This document shows, piece by piece, positions 24,907 to 35,411 of a stretch of DNA of 64,000 nucleotides. Made by a program: the position numbers and the translations under genes. Origin of the DNA: Nocardia altamirensis NBRC 108246 (lineage in GTDB: Bacteria; Actinomycetota; Actinomycetes; Mycobacteriales; Mycobacteriaceae); the NCBI RefSeq assembly GCF_001612685.1, contig NZ_BDAY01000051.1, positions 1-64,000 of the forward strand, given 5' to 3'. The stretch's first letter is position 1, and each line of letters opens with the position of its first letter. The notes below the pieces were generated by a model. The model was not told the DNA's origin, made no database searches, and saw only the letters and a program-made list of their open reading frames with translations.

Positions 24907-26103
24907 TCAGCCGCGTCGGACCGCCCCCGGGGTGAGGGGTTCGTCGAGCAGCCGCCGAAAACGGTCGGCCCGCTCGTCGGCATCAACGGCCTGGTCCAGC
25001 CAGCCGCCGAGCAGGCGGTAACCCTCCACATACGTCGAGATATAGGCCCGCCACAGCGGCGAGGACAGAAAACGCAGCGACTGCCGCGCCCGTTCCAGGG
25101 TGGTCAGGCCCCAGGTCTGCATGAACTCGGCGACCTCGTCCGCGCTGCGCCGCCGATCGTGCAGCAGCAGCGCCGCGTCCTGACGCACGCCGAGCAGCTT
25201 CGCCGAAGCGTTCGAAAGTCGTTCCGCCCGTTCACCGTCGAAGCGCAGTCCGAGATCGGCGTAGATCTCCTGTGCCCACGTGCCCCAGCCAGGCCCGACG
25301 ATCGACCGCAACGCCAGGTCGGCGAGGCCCTCGGCCATCAGACACTGCGGGGTGTTCACCACGAACAGCGTCTGCTCGGCCTGCCCCGCCGCGACCAGCC
25401 CGGCCTCCTTGCGGCAGTGCTCGGTGTGGTGACCGGGGTAGGACTCGTGCGCGATCAGGTGCGGCAGGTGCGCCATGTGCTGTTTGAGGTCGGCGTTGAT
25501 CGCGACCCGCGAGTGGAAGTTGCCGAGGTAGTAGTTGAAGCCGGACCACGGCTTGTCGCCGACCACCTCGTAGGTGACGTGCTCGTGATCGGGCAGCGGA
25601 TAGCGGTCGCGCACCAGTTCCCGCAGCGCGCCGGAGAACGCTTCGACGCAGGCGGACAGGCGCTCCGGCGGAATCTCGTCGGCCTTGCGGTACGCGGCCA
25701 CCCGATCGACCAGCGCACCGTCGCCCGCCAGCACCTCGCCCATCTGCCGATGCGCGTCCCGGTAGTCCTCGACGTCGCCGGGAGCGATGTCCACGTCGAA
25801 ATAGGCATGCACCTCGTCGACGAAACCGATGTCGTCGCCCGCGAACTTGCGACCGGAGCACTCCAGCGCCCGCAGATGCACGTCCAGGAATTCGGTGCGC
25901 TCCGCGCCGAGTCCGGCCTCGGGCAGTTCGTCACGCAGTGCGGCGGCCTTGCGGGCCAACTGCCGCGGTTCGGGCGCCGGCCCGTCGGCCACCGCGCGGC
26001 GCAGCGCCGGATCGCCGGTGAACGCGTCGACGAACCCGTCCTCGAGCCGGTCGAATGCCAGGCCGAGTCGCAGGTACTCCGTCACGAGTGGATGCGCTTC
26101 CAT
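24907..26103 (-). CDS. DUF885 family peptidase-like protein
   Basis: DUF885 proteins are distant zinc-metallopeptidase relatives. The metal motif HESYPGHH (HExxxGH-like) is present near residue 235, followed by a Glu-rich helix containing MAEGLADLAL that normally supplies the third ligand. Length 398 aa is shorter than the usual 500-600, because the N-terminal part is compact. ATG 26103 (MEAHPLVTEYL) is chosen over the open frame to 26235. It is cytosolic by sequence. Its substrate is unknown, and its position beside coaA seems incidental. Confidence 0.82.
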   Translation of the reverse strand: MEAHPLVTEYLRLGLAFDRLEDGFVDAFTGDPALRRAVADGPAPEPRQLARKAAALRDELPEAGLGAERTEFLDVHLRALECSGRKFAGDDIGFVDEVHAYFDVDIAPGDVEDYRDAHRQMGEVLAGDGALVDRVAAYRKADEIPPERLSACVEAFSGALRELVRDRYPLPDHEHVTYEVVGDKPWSGFNYYLGNFHSRVAINADLKQHMAHLPHLIAHESYPGHHTEHCRKEAGLVAAGQAEQTLFVVNTPQCLMAEGLADLALRSIVGPGWGTWAQEIYADLGLRFDGERAERLSNASAKLLGVRQDAALLLHDRRRSADEVAEFMQTWGLTTLERARQSLRFLSSPLWRAYISTYVEGYRLLGGWLDQAVDADERADRFRRLLDEPLTPGAVRRG

Positions 26104-26319
26104 CCGATCGACATTAGCCGCACCCGACCGGCGGCCGTGCGCGGCGCCGACGCCGCCTATCGACCTCGAATACCTGCCGGAATGCGGCATCATCGATCCG
26201 GCTACCACCCGGTAGAGGTACCCCGCTTTTCCCACGATGTTGACGCAGAGCAGAATTCGGTCATGCGGCGAAAGCTAGACGGTATGGGTGCGTGTTTGCC
26301 GAACTGGAGCGTCGGGTAA

Positions 26320-27252
26320 GTGGCACGAATGAGCGAGCCGAGCCCGTATGTGGAATTCGACCGGAAACAGTGGCGCACACTGCGTAAGTCGACTCCCCTC
26401 GTGCTCACCGAGGAAGAACTGATCGGCCTGCGCGGCCTCGGCGAACAGATTGATCTCGAAGAAGTCGCCGAGGTCTATCTGCCGCTCGCTCGCCTCATCC
26501 ATCTGCAGGTGGCCGCGCGGCAACGACTGTTCGCCGCGACCGCGACCTTCCTCGGCGAGACGCACCCCGATCAGCAGGTGCCCTTCGTGATCGGCGTCGC
26601 GGGCAGTGTCGCGGTCGGCAAGTCGACCACCGCGCGTGTGCTGCAGGCGCTGCTGTCGCGCTGGGATCACCATCCTCGGGTCGACTTGGTCACCACCGAC
26701 GGATTCCTCTATCCCACCGCGGAACTCACCAGGCGGGGCATCATGCACCGCAAGGGGTTCCCGGAGAGCTACGACCGCCGCAAGCTGCTTCGCTTCGTCA
26801 CCGAGGTGAAATCCGGTGCGCCCGAGGTGTGTGCACCGGTGTACTCGCACATCTCCTACAACATCGTGCCGGACAAGTTCCACTGCGTGCGCCAGCCCGA
26901 CATTCTCATCGTCGAGGGACTGAACGTGCTGCAGACCGGGCCACGGCTGATGGTCTCCGACCTGTTCGACTTCTCGATCTACGTCGATGCCCGCATCGAG
27001 GACATCGAGAAGTGGTATGTGCAACGGTTTCTCGCGCTGCGCAAGACCGCGTTCGCGAACCCGAACGCGCATTTCCATCACTACGCCGGATTCACCGACG
27101 AGCAGGCGACCGTCACGGCGCAGGAGATCTGGAACAACACCAACCGCCCGAATCTGGTGGAGAATATTCTGCCGACCAGGCCGCGCGCCACCCTCGTGTT
27201 ACGCAAGGACGCCGACCACAGCATCAATAGGCTGCGACTGCGGAAATTGTGA
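26320..27252 (+). CDS. coaA: type I pantothenate kinase
   Basis: CoaA phosphorylates pantothenate, the first step of CoA synthesis, and is feedback-inhibited by CoA. It has the P-loop GVAGSVAVGKST near residue 90, DLVTTDGFLYP and GLNVLQTG, all standard. GTG 26320 gives an N-terminus (MARMSEPSPYVEFDR) that matches the mycobacterial protein; ATG 26329 is an alternative. Length 310 aa. The orientation relative to glyA is as in M. tuberculosis. Confidence 0.97.
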   Translation: MARMSEPSPYVEFDRKQWRTLRKSTPLVLTEEELIGLRGLGEQIDLEEVAEVYLPLARLIHLQVAARQRLFAATATFLGETHPDQQVPFVIGVAGSVAVGKSTTARVLQALLSRWDHHPRVDLVTTDGFLYPTAELTRRGIMHRKGFPESYDRRKLLRFVTEVKSGAPEVCAPVYSHISYNIVPDKFHCVRQPDILIVEGLNVLQTGPRLMVSDLFDFSIYVDARIEDIEKWYVQRFLALRKTAFANPNAHFHHYAGFTDEQATVTAQEIWNNTNRPNLVENILPTRPRATLVLRKDADHSINRLRLRKL

Positions 27253-27258
27253 TCCCGC

Positions 27259-27882
27259 TTACAATTTCCAGGCCTCGTCGAGGCGTTTCGCCACATTGAT
27301 ATCGCGGGCCGCGGCAATGTGCGGTTTGCGGATCTCCTTGGCGATATAACGGGCGATGAATCGCCGGATCTCCTGATCGACGCTGGCCACGATGCGCAGC
27401 AGTTGCCCGCGGACGGTGCCGGTGGCGACGTTGATCCTGACGTCGCTCGAGCGCGGGGTGGCGATCTCGATGACGACCCGCAGCGGCGCGGCCGCGCGCA
27501 CGATCAGGTGCAGGTGGATGTGGCCGTCGACCTCGAAGCGGTGCTTGTCCAACGCCAGATCGATGAGCATGTCGACGCTCAGCGGGATCTTCAGCTGGAA
27601 CGAGATGACGTCCTCGATATCGCGCTGCACCTGCGCCTGGCCGAGCAGCACCTGCGCGCTCGCCTTCGCCAATCGGCCAGGGCCGACCCCGATCGGGCCG
27701 AAATCGAATGCGGCGCCGGTCAACTGGTCGAACGCGCCGAGGATGCGCTCCTCGGTGGCCGCGTATTCGAGGAACCTGCGCCCGAAGTCTTCGTAGCTGA
27801 TGTAGGACACCGGTGCCCGGTCGGCCTGGTCGTCGGCCGACGCGTCCTGGTAGCCGTCGGACCGGCTGTCGAGGTCGCTCAT
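27259..27882 (-). CDS. conserved hypothetical protein
   Basis: This 207-residue protein is convergent with coaA, with a 6-base gap. It has an acidic N-terminal 25 residues, a central helical segment (EERILGAFDQLTGAAFDFG), a beta-rich region (HRFEVDGHIHLHLIVRAAAPLRVVIEIATP) and a basic C-terminal helix (RRFIARYIAKEIRK). No signal peptide, transmembrane helix or catalytic motif is evident. The mix could fit a lipid- or membrane-associated scaffold, but that is speculation. ATG 27882 is used because the upstream extension looks non-coding. Confidence 0.75.
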   Translation of the reverse strand: MSDLDSRSDGYQDASADDQADRAPVSYISYEDFGRRFLEYAATEERILGAFDQLTGAAFDFGPIGVGPGRLAKASAQVLLGQAQVQRDIEDVISFQLKIPLSVDMLIDLALDKHRFEVDGHIHLHLIVRAAAPLRVVIEIATPRSSDVRINVATGTVRGQLLRIVASVDQEIRRFIARYIAKEIRKPHIAAARDINVAKRLDEAWKL

Positions 27883-27964
27883 CGGTGGTCCGCCGATCGG
27901 AGCGCGGTCGAACACCGTTGAGCCAGTGCCCCTTCCGCGCGGCCCGGTGCGTTGATCGACGGCG

Positions 27965-28744
27965 TTAGATACCGAATCTGCGGTGCCTGGCCGCGTAGTC
28001 GCGCAGCGCCCGCAGGAAATCCACACGCCGGAACTCCGGCCAGTACGCCTCGGTGAACCATATCTCCGAGTATGCGCTCTGCCACAGCAGGAAACCGGAG
28101 AGGCGCTGCTCACCGGAGGTGCGAATGACCAGATCCGGGTCAGGCTGGCCCGAGGTGTAGAGGTGCTGACCGATCGCGTTCACGGTGATCGATTGCACAA
28201 GGTCCTCGCCGGTTTCGCCGGCGGCGATCTCCTGACGGACCAGCGAGCGCACCGCGTCGGTGATCTCCTGCCTGCCGCCGTAGCCGACGGCCACGTTCAC
28301 GTGCACGCCATCGCGGCCCTCGGTGCGCTCGGCCGCCGTCCGGATCCGCTTGGCGACCAGCTCGGGCAGCCCGTCCAACGAGCCGACGACCCGCACGCTC
28401 CAATTCTGTTCCGGCGCCGACAGTTCCTCGACAACGTCGGTGATCACCTCGAAGAGCGTCTCGAGCTCGTCGGGATCGCGCAGCAGGTTCTCCGTCGACA
28501 GCAGATAGACGGTGACCATCTCGATGCCCTCGGCCTGACACCAGCCGACGAGTTCGGCGATCTTCACCGCGCCGACCCGATGGCCGTGGCTCACATCGGT
28601 GAAACCGTTCTCGCGGGCCCACCGTCGATTGCCATCGCACATCACCGCGACATGGCGGGGATGTTGTTTGCCGGCCAGCTGCTTGGTCAGCCGGGCCTCG
28701 TAGATGCGATACGGCAAACCCCGCACCTGAACCGGAAGCTCCAC
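27965..28744 (-). CDS. short-chain Z-isoprenyl diphosphate synthase
   Basis: This is a cis-prenyltransferase of the UPP synthase family, closest in layout to mycobacterial Rv1086, which makes E,Z-farnesyl diphosphate for decaprenyl phosphate synthesis. The substrate motif CDGNRRWAREN and the C-terminal PDLVIRTSGEQRLSGFLLWQ and YSEIWFTEAYWPEF are clear. I choose GTG 28744 (VELPVQ), with AGGGTGG upstream; GTG 28753 is equally possible. Product about 259 aa. It is divergent from the hemolysin III gene across a strong palindrome. It links to ispH through the isoprenoid pathway. Confidence 0.92.
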   Translation of the reverse strand: MELPVQVRGLPYRIYEARLTKQLAGKQHPRHVAVMCDGNRRWARENGFTDVSHGHRVGAVKIAELVGWCQAEGIEMVTVYLLSTENLLRDPDELETLFEVITDVVEELSAPEQNWSVRVVGSLDGLPELVAKRIRTAAERTEGRDGVHVNVAVGYGGRQEITDAVRSLVRQEIAAGETGEDLVQSITVNAIGQHLYTSGQPDPDLVIRTSGEQRLSGFLLWQSAYSEIWFTEAYWPEFRRVDFLRALRDYAARHRRFGI

Positions 28745-28816
28745 GCGGGCCACCCTACGCCTTAGCGGCGCGATCTCGGCAGCGACCGCATATCCCGGTA
28801 CAGTGACGCCAGGACC

Positions 28817-28840
28817 GTAACCTACGGTGCCGTAGGTTAC
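28817..28840. promoter_or_regulatory. 24-bp dyad operator candidate
   Basis: GTAACCTACGG, TG, CCGTAGGTTAC: two perfect 11-bp arms around a 2-bp centre. It lies in the 121-bp gap between the prenyl synthase and hemolysin III genes, 26 bases upstream of the latter's start codon region. The shape suits a TetR-type regulator; no regulator gene is adjacent. Confidence 0.75.
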
Positions 28841-28865
28841 CGGCGGTTCAACCAGGAGGTAGCTC

Positions 28866-29564
28866 GTGTCCGAATCCATCGGCGCCACCGACACCGAAGT
28901 GGCGGACGGCACGCCGATCGATGCGCTCTTCAAGCCGAGGATGCGCGGCTGGATCCACACCTGGGCAGTCGGCATCGCGGCCGTCGCCGCCATCGTGCTG
29001 ATCGCGAAGGCGGCCACCGTCTCGGCGACCGCGGGCTGGTCCACCGTCGTCTACGGGCTGACGGTGTGTGGACTGTTCGGCATCAGCGCGGTCTACCACC
29101 GGGTGACCTGGCCGACCGTGCAGGCGCGCATCCGGATGAAGCGGGCGGACCACTCGATGATCTTCCTGTTCATCGCGGGCAGCTACACGCCGTTCGCGTT
29201 GCTCGGCCTGCCAGGTCGCACCGGGCAGACGCTGCTCATCGTGGTGTGGGCGGGCGCGTTGGCGGGCGTCGCGCTGAAACTGCTGTGGCCCACCGCGCCT
29301 CGCTGGGTCGGCGTTCCGCTGTATCTGTTGCTCGGCTGGGCGATCGTGCCGGTGGCCGGGCAGCTGAACACCAACATCGGCATCGCACCGCTGATCCTGC
29401 TGCTGATCGGCGGACTGTTCTACAGCGGCGGCGCGATCCTCTACGCGACCAAATGGCCGAACCCGTGGCCGACCGTGTTCGGCCATCACGAGTTCTTCCA
29501 CGCCGCGACGGTGCTCGCCGCGCTGACCCACTACGTCGCGGTCTGGCTCGTCGTGTTGCGCTGA
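28866..29564 (+). CDS. hemolysin III/TrhA (PAQR) family membrane protein
   Basis: The 232-residue protein has about seven transmembrane helices and the PAQR motifs: GISAVYHRVTW after helix 2, RMKRADHSMIFLFIAGSYTPFAL, and C-terminal GHHEFFHAATVLAAL. The three conserved histidines and the Ser/Asp suggest a metal-dependent hydrolase site in the membrane. Bacterial TrhA proteins are linked to membrane-fluidity and energy homeostasis. GTG 28866 follows AGGAGGT. It corresponds to Rv1085c and is divergent from the prenyl synthase, with the dyad between them. Confidence 0.92.
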   Translation: MSESIGATDTEVADGTPIDALFKPRMRGWIHTWAVGIAAVAAIVLIAKAATVSATAGWSTVVYGLTVCGLFGISAVYHRVTWPTVQARIRMKRADHSMIFLFIAGSYTPFALLGLPGRTGQTLLIVVWAGALAGVALKLLWPTAPRWVGVPLYLLLGWAIVPVAGQLNTNIGIAPLILLLIGGLFYSGGAILYATKWPNPWPTVFGHHEFFHAATVLAALTHYVAVWLVVLR

Positions 29565-29590
29565 CCGGCACGAACTCTCCGTCGGCCGAA

Positions 29591-29782
29591 GTGCCGACGG
29601 CCGACGCGTTCGACAAGATCACCGGGAAACCGGCTTTTGCGGTCGGGCTGGTTCTAAGCTCGTTGTTCGTGTTCTACCTCGGTGCCGTCCCCAGCGCCGC
29701 GCTGTCGGCGTTGGCCATCGTGCCGATCCCATCGACCGCCACAGCAGCGGGTTTCTTGCCGTCCCGAAGCCTGACGACATGA
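29591..29782 (+). CDS. possible 63-residue membrane protein coupled to the cyclase
   Basis: An open frame from GTG 29591 ends in a TGA whose bases overlap the cyclase ATG (ATGA, 29779-29782). It encodes one hydrophobic stretch (FAVGLVLSSLFVFYLGAV). The overlap and composition argue for coding, but the ribosome-binding site is weak and I do not know a family. If real, its translation would be coupled to the cyclase. Confidence 0.35.
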   Translation: MPTADAFDKITGKPAFAVGLVLSSLFVFYLGAVPSAALSALAIVPIPSTATAAGFLPSRSLTT

Positions 29783-31365
29783 TCGCGCGCCTCATCATCT
29801 GGGCGCTCAAAGCGCGTGCGGGCCTGGCCGCGGTGGTGATCACCACCAACTTCAGCGGTCTCGCGGTGATCGTGATCGAGCTGTGGCTCAGTGGCTCGCT
29901 CACCGTGCTCGGCGCCGAATGGTTGCGGTCGACGGCGGTGGTGGGGATCTATCCCGCGCTGGGTCTTGTGTTCGGAGTCGTGCTCGCCGTCCGGGACCGC
30001 AGCCAGCATTTCGGCTGGCTGGACGCCGGACGCAGACCGACCGAGGCGGAAGCGCGCCAGGTGCTTCGCCTGCCGATCATCATCACCACGCGGGCGCTGG
30101 CCGTGTGGAGCATCGGCATCATCTTGGGGCCGCTGATCCTCGTCCAGCTGGCGCCCAACACCGATCCGATGGTGACCGCCGCACTGTTCGCCCTCGGCGG
30201 GTTCGAATCGGTCGGGTTGACCTTCCTCATCGTCGATCGGTTGATCCGGCCGACCATCCCGGTGGTGGCCGCGGTGCTCGGGCCGACCATGCACTGGAGT
30301 TCCTCGGTGCTCGTCCGGGTCGTGGTGAGTTGGGCAGTGGCGTCCGCGCTTCCGCTGCTGATGCTGATCGTGGTGCTCGCCAATCCGGTGGCCGACCCGA
30401 ACGATCGGGTGCGCACCGCCATCTACCTGTCGATCGTCGGACTCGGCGTCGGTGCGCTGGCGACCGCCTTTCTGGCCCGCGCGGTGGCCTCGCCGATGCG
30501 CATGCTGCGCGCGGCACTCGACCGGATCACCAAAGGTGAGCTGGACGTGCGGGTTCCGGTCGGCAGCACCAGCGAGATCGGGCGGCTGGAAAACTCGGTC
30601 AACGAGCTGGCCGCGAATCTGTCCGAGCGGCAACGGATGCGCGACCTGTTCGGCAGGCACGTCGGCACCGAGGTGGCCGAGCGCGCGCTCGCCGGTGGCC
30701 TCGACCTCACCGGTGATGTGCGCACAGTGACCGCGTTGTTCGTCGATGTGACCGGCTCGGTCGAACTGTCCACCGGGCTGCCGCCGGAAGAGTTCGTCGC
30801 CAAGCTGAATCGGCTGCTCGCGACCGTCGTCGCGGCCACCGAGGAGAACAACGGACTGGTCAACAAATTCGAGGGCGATGCGGCGCTGTGCATCTTCGGT
30901 GCCCCGATCGCCCTGCGCGACAACGCGACTCCCGCGCTGCGGGCGGCCCGCCGAATCAGGGACGAGGTGGTCGCCGCAGGCGAACTCGATATCGGGATCG
31001 GCGTCGCACACGGCCCGGTCTTCGCAGGCGACGTCGGCTCCGACACCCGCCTGGAGTACACCGTCATCGGCGATGCCGTCAACGAGGCGGCCAGGCTCAC
31101 CAGCGAGGCCAAAGAGGTGCCGCGCCGAATCCTGGTGAGCGGCTCCGTCATCGAGGCTGCCGCCGCGCACGAGGGCGCGAAATGGGCTCTGTACGAAACG
31201 ATCCTGCTGCGCGGGATGAAGCAGCCGACCGCCTGCTGGACCGACATCGACAAGCGCGCGGTAGCCAAGACCCGGAACAGGCCCGAGACGCCTGTCGTCC
31301 ACCCCGACCCGACCCCCGGCCGCAGCACTGTCGAAGTCTCCACCACCACAACAGAACCCGACTGA
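29779..31365 (+). CDS. membrane-bound class III adenylate/guanylate cyclase with HAMP domain
   Basis: The protein (528 aa) has six predicted membrane helices in residues 1-235, a HAMP segment (about 235-285, SPMRMLRAALDRITKGELDVRV) and a class III cyclase domain (about 310-490). Catalytic positions are visible: metal Asp 323 (FVDVTGS), Lys 363 and Asp 367 (NKFEGDAA), and VIGDAVNEAARL with Asn 435 and Arg 439. It would make cAMP in response to a membrane signal, as do several mycobacterial HAMP cyclases. The C-terminal 50 residues are a Pro/Thr-rich tail. Confidence 0.92.
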   Translation: MIARLIIWALKARAGLAAVVITTNFSGLAVIVIELWLSGSLTVLGAEWLRSTAVVGIYPALGLVFGVVLAVRDRSQHFGWLDAGRRPTEAEARQVLRLPIIITTRALAVWSIGIILGPLILVQLAPNTDPMVTAALFALGGFESVGLTFLIVDRLIRPTIPVVAAVLGPTMHWSSSVLVRVVVSWAVASALPLLMLIVVLANPVADPNDRVRTAIYLSIVGLGVGALATAFLARAVASPMRMLRAALDRITKGELDVRVPVGSTSEIGRLENSVNELAANLSERQRMRDLFGRHVGTEVAERALAGGLDLTGDVRTVTALFVDVTGSVELSTGLPPEEFVAKLNRLLATVVAATEENNGLVNKFEGDAALCIFGAPIALRDNATPALRAARRIRDEVVAAGELDIGIGVAHGPVFAGDVGSDTRLEYTVIGDAVNEAARLTSEAKEVPRRILVSGSVIEAAAAHEGAKWALYETILLRGMKQPTACWTDIDKRAVAKTRNRPETPVVHPDPTPGRSTVEVSTTTTEPD

Positions 31366-31377
31366 CGGACGCAGCAC

Positions 31378-31462
31378 CCACAAAGGGCCCACACGGTTCA
31401 CAACACTTGCAACTGCTCTGGGTTCTGTGAACCGTATCGAACCTCTGTGGATGTCACGAGCG
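31378..31462. repeat. palindromic repeat, copy 1
   Basis: CCACAAAGGG at 31378 is mirrored by CCTCTGTGG ending at 31450, and ACGGTTCACA (31392-31401) by TGTGAACCGT (31426-31435). The unit is repeated about 120 bp downstream. It lies 12 bases after the cyclase stop and can serve as its terminator. Confidence 0.75.
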
Positions 31463-31499
31463 ACGGACACCAACCGACCACCTCGCATGGACGCGGGAG

Positions 31500-31566
31500 C
31501 CACAAAGGGTCCATGCGGTTCACAACAGTTGTAAGTGCTGTGAACCGTGTCGAACCTCTGTGGGTG

Positions 31567-31575
<9 letters not shown>
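31500..31575. repeat. palindromic repeat, copy 2
   Basis: This is the second copy of the element at 31378, with CGGTTCACA (31516-31524) facing TGTGAACCG (31539-31547). It is 7 bases shorter in the loop. Its right end runs into the last codons of the convergent thioredoxin-domain gene, and copy 1 also ends in a related CACGAGCG, so part of that gene's end was duplicated with it. Confidence 0.75.
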
Positions 31576-33612
<2,037 letters not shown>

Positions 33613-33645
33613 ACCTCCACCGTCTCACAAGATGACCGCGAGCCA

Positions 33646-33789
33646 TCACCCCTGCCAGGCGCGGGATGGGAAGCGCCGGGCAGCGAGCCGATCGGCGGCG
33701 TCGACTGGGGTCGGGGCGACAGCGACGACCTCGATCAGCCCGTCGGCTTGGCGGTCGGACGCGTCGATGACCAGCACACTGGATTCCAC
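33646..33789 (-). pseudogene. degenerate RidA-like C-terminal remnant
   Basis: Read on the minus strand, the segment contains QADGLIEVVAVAPTP, which at DNA level aligns with the end of the intact RidA gene (PDWLIEIEVIALAPDP); both share CAAnCCGACnGGCTGATCGA. The rest of the RidA domain is missing and the frame continues 20 residues past the homologous end. The remaining sequence of 33613-33913 shows nothing else I can name. Confidence 0.5.
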
Positions 33790-33913
33790 GCCAAGACCTC
33801 ACAGTGCATGTAGCCAACCGTGGAGTCGATCGTCGGCCGGATGCTGGACGGGTCGGTGCAGTATCCGCATACTCGCCACTGGCGCAGACCCGTTCCGGGT
33901 GGGCAGCGTCGAT

Positions 33914-34324
33914 TCAGTGGGGGTCGGGGGCGAGGGCGATGACCTCGATTTCGATCAGCCAGTCGGGTTGGGCTAGGGAGGAGACTTCGAGGAGGGTGTC
34001 GGCGGGGTAGGGGGCGGCGAGGAATTCGGTGCGGAGGGTGATGACGTGGGGCAGGTTGGTGGCCATGTCGCGGACGAAGATGCCGACTTTGACGACGTCG
34101 CCGAGGGTTGCGCCTGCGGCGGCGAGGACGCGTTCGACGTTGCGGAAGGCTTGGCGGCCCTGGTTCAGGAAACCGCCGGGGACGGTGGTGCCGTCTTCGG
34201 TGAAGCCGGCCTGGCCGGAGACATAGATCATGCCGTTGGCGGTGACGGCCTGCGAGATCCGATACGGCTCGTACCAGTCGGGGGTGGTGGCGATCTTCTC
34301 GATGCGGGCATTGCGAACGCTCAT
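33914..34324 (-). CDS. RidA family enamine/imine deaminase
   Basis: RidA (YjgF/YER057c) proteins hydrolyse reactive enamine/imine intermediates released by PLP enzymes. The 136-residue protein shows the family core MIYVSGQAGFTEDG, QAFRNVERVLAAAGATLGDVV and VGIFVRDM. It ends LIEIEVIALAPDPH. ATG 34324 is used (MSVRNARIEKI). It is divergent from the XRE regulator at 34425, which may control it. A partial duplicate of its 3' end lies directly downstream. Confidence 0.88.
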   Translation of the reverse strand: MSVRNARIEKIATTPDWYEPYRISQAVTANGMIYVSGQAGFTEDGTTVPGGFLNQGRQAFRNVERVLAAAGATLGDVVKVGIFVRDMATNLPHVITLRTEFLAAPYPADTLLEVSSLAQPDWLIEIEVIALAPDPH

Positions 34325-34424
34325 GACCACCAGCCTGTCCGGCGGCGGGCCAGCACGCCAGCATCCGGTTAACCGATGACCGCCGAACCGCGGTCTGGCA
34401 GACCCACCTTAAGATTCGATACTC

Positions 34425-35411
34425 GTGGACAGCGCTGAGCAAATCGGAGGATTTCTTTCTTCTCGCCGGGCGCGGCTGCGTCCGGACGATGTCGGCCTGC
34501 CCTTCTTCGGCAGGCGTCGGCGGGTGCCCGGGCTGCGGCGAGAGGAAGTCGCACAGGTTGCCGGTGTCAGCGTCGACTACTACGCCCGACTGGAACAGGG
34601 GCGGTTGGAGAACGTCTCGTTTGCCGTTCTCGACGCCGTCGCAACCGCTCTGCAACTCAGCGCCGACGAACGCACGCACCTGCACAATCTGGCGTGTCCA
34701 CCGCTCACGACCGACCACCCCGACACTGATCCGCCGACGCTGCGGCCCGCCCTGCAGGCGCTGCTCGATGCCATGGAGCACATCCCCGCCTACATCGTTG
34801 GTCACCACACCAACATCCCCGGCTGGAACCGGGCCGCCGAGCTCCTGTTCGGCATCGATTTCGCTAGTCTTCCTGTCCGACAGCGCAATTGGACGCACCT
34901 CGTCTTCCTCGACCCGCACGTGCGCGCCCTGACCGTCGATGCCAGGCCGGCGCTCACCCGACAGCTCGCCAGCGACCTAAGACTACGCATCGGCCACCGA
35001 CCCGGCGATACCGCCCTCAACCAGTTCATCAACGAGATGCGTTCCGCAAGTACGGAATTCGAAGATCTATGGACCAGCCATGACGTCACCGACGTCGCAT
35101 TCGGCACCTACCACCTCCGGCATCCCGCACTCGGCTCGATCGCCCTCGACTACGAATTCCTGCCCCTGATGGCCGATCCAGGAGTCCGCGCACTGGTGAC
35201 CTACACGGCGACACCCGACAGCCCCCGCTCACCAGGCGCTTCGCACACTCCTCACAGCGGCCAGGTAGCACGCAATACGATCGAGCGAACGGTTGCCGCG
35301 ACCGAGTCGAATCAATCAGACGGACAACCAGTTCGGAGCTGTCCAAGCGTTATTGGTCGAACGCGATGTGGAGATCGTCGGACTCCGGAAGGGTTTGGCA
35401 CGCCAGGGTGA
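34425..35411 (+). CDS. XRE-family regulator with MmyB-like ligand domain
   Basis: An N-terminal HTH (VPGLRREEVAQVAGVSVDYYARLEQGR, residues 31-60) is followed by a MmyB-like PAS-type domain (about 105-270, with IPGWNRAAELLFG). Such regulators are common in actinobacteria, and mycobacterial examples bind fatty acids. The normal protein ends near YTATPDSP (about residue 270). Here the frame runs on for about 55 low-quality residues and overlaps the 3' end of the convergent reductase by 62 bases, so the original stop may have been lost. GTG 34425 is divergent from ridA. Confidence 0.85.
   Translation: MDSAEQIGGFLSSRRARLRPDDVGLPFFGRRRRVPGLRREEVAQVAGVSVDYYARLEQGRLENVSFAVLDAVATALQLSADERTHLHNLACPPLTTDHPDTDPPTLRPALQALLDAMEHIPAYIVGHHTNIPGWNRAAELLFGIDFASLPVRQRNWTHLVFLDPHVRALTVDARPALTRQLASDLRLRIGHRPGDTALNQFINEMRSASTEFEDLWTSHDVTDVAFGTYHLRHPALGSIALDYEFLPLMADPGVRALVTYTATPDSPRSPGASHTPHSGQVARNTIERTVAATESNQSDGQPVRSCPSVIGRTRCGDRRTPEGFGTPG

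Noticed and set aside
24645..25031. Minus-strand 128-codon frame downstream of the nitroreductase gene
   Set aside because: It overlaps the DUF885 gene out of frame and has no recognisable features.
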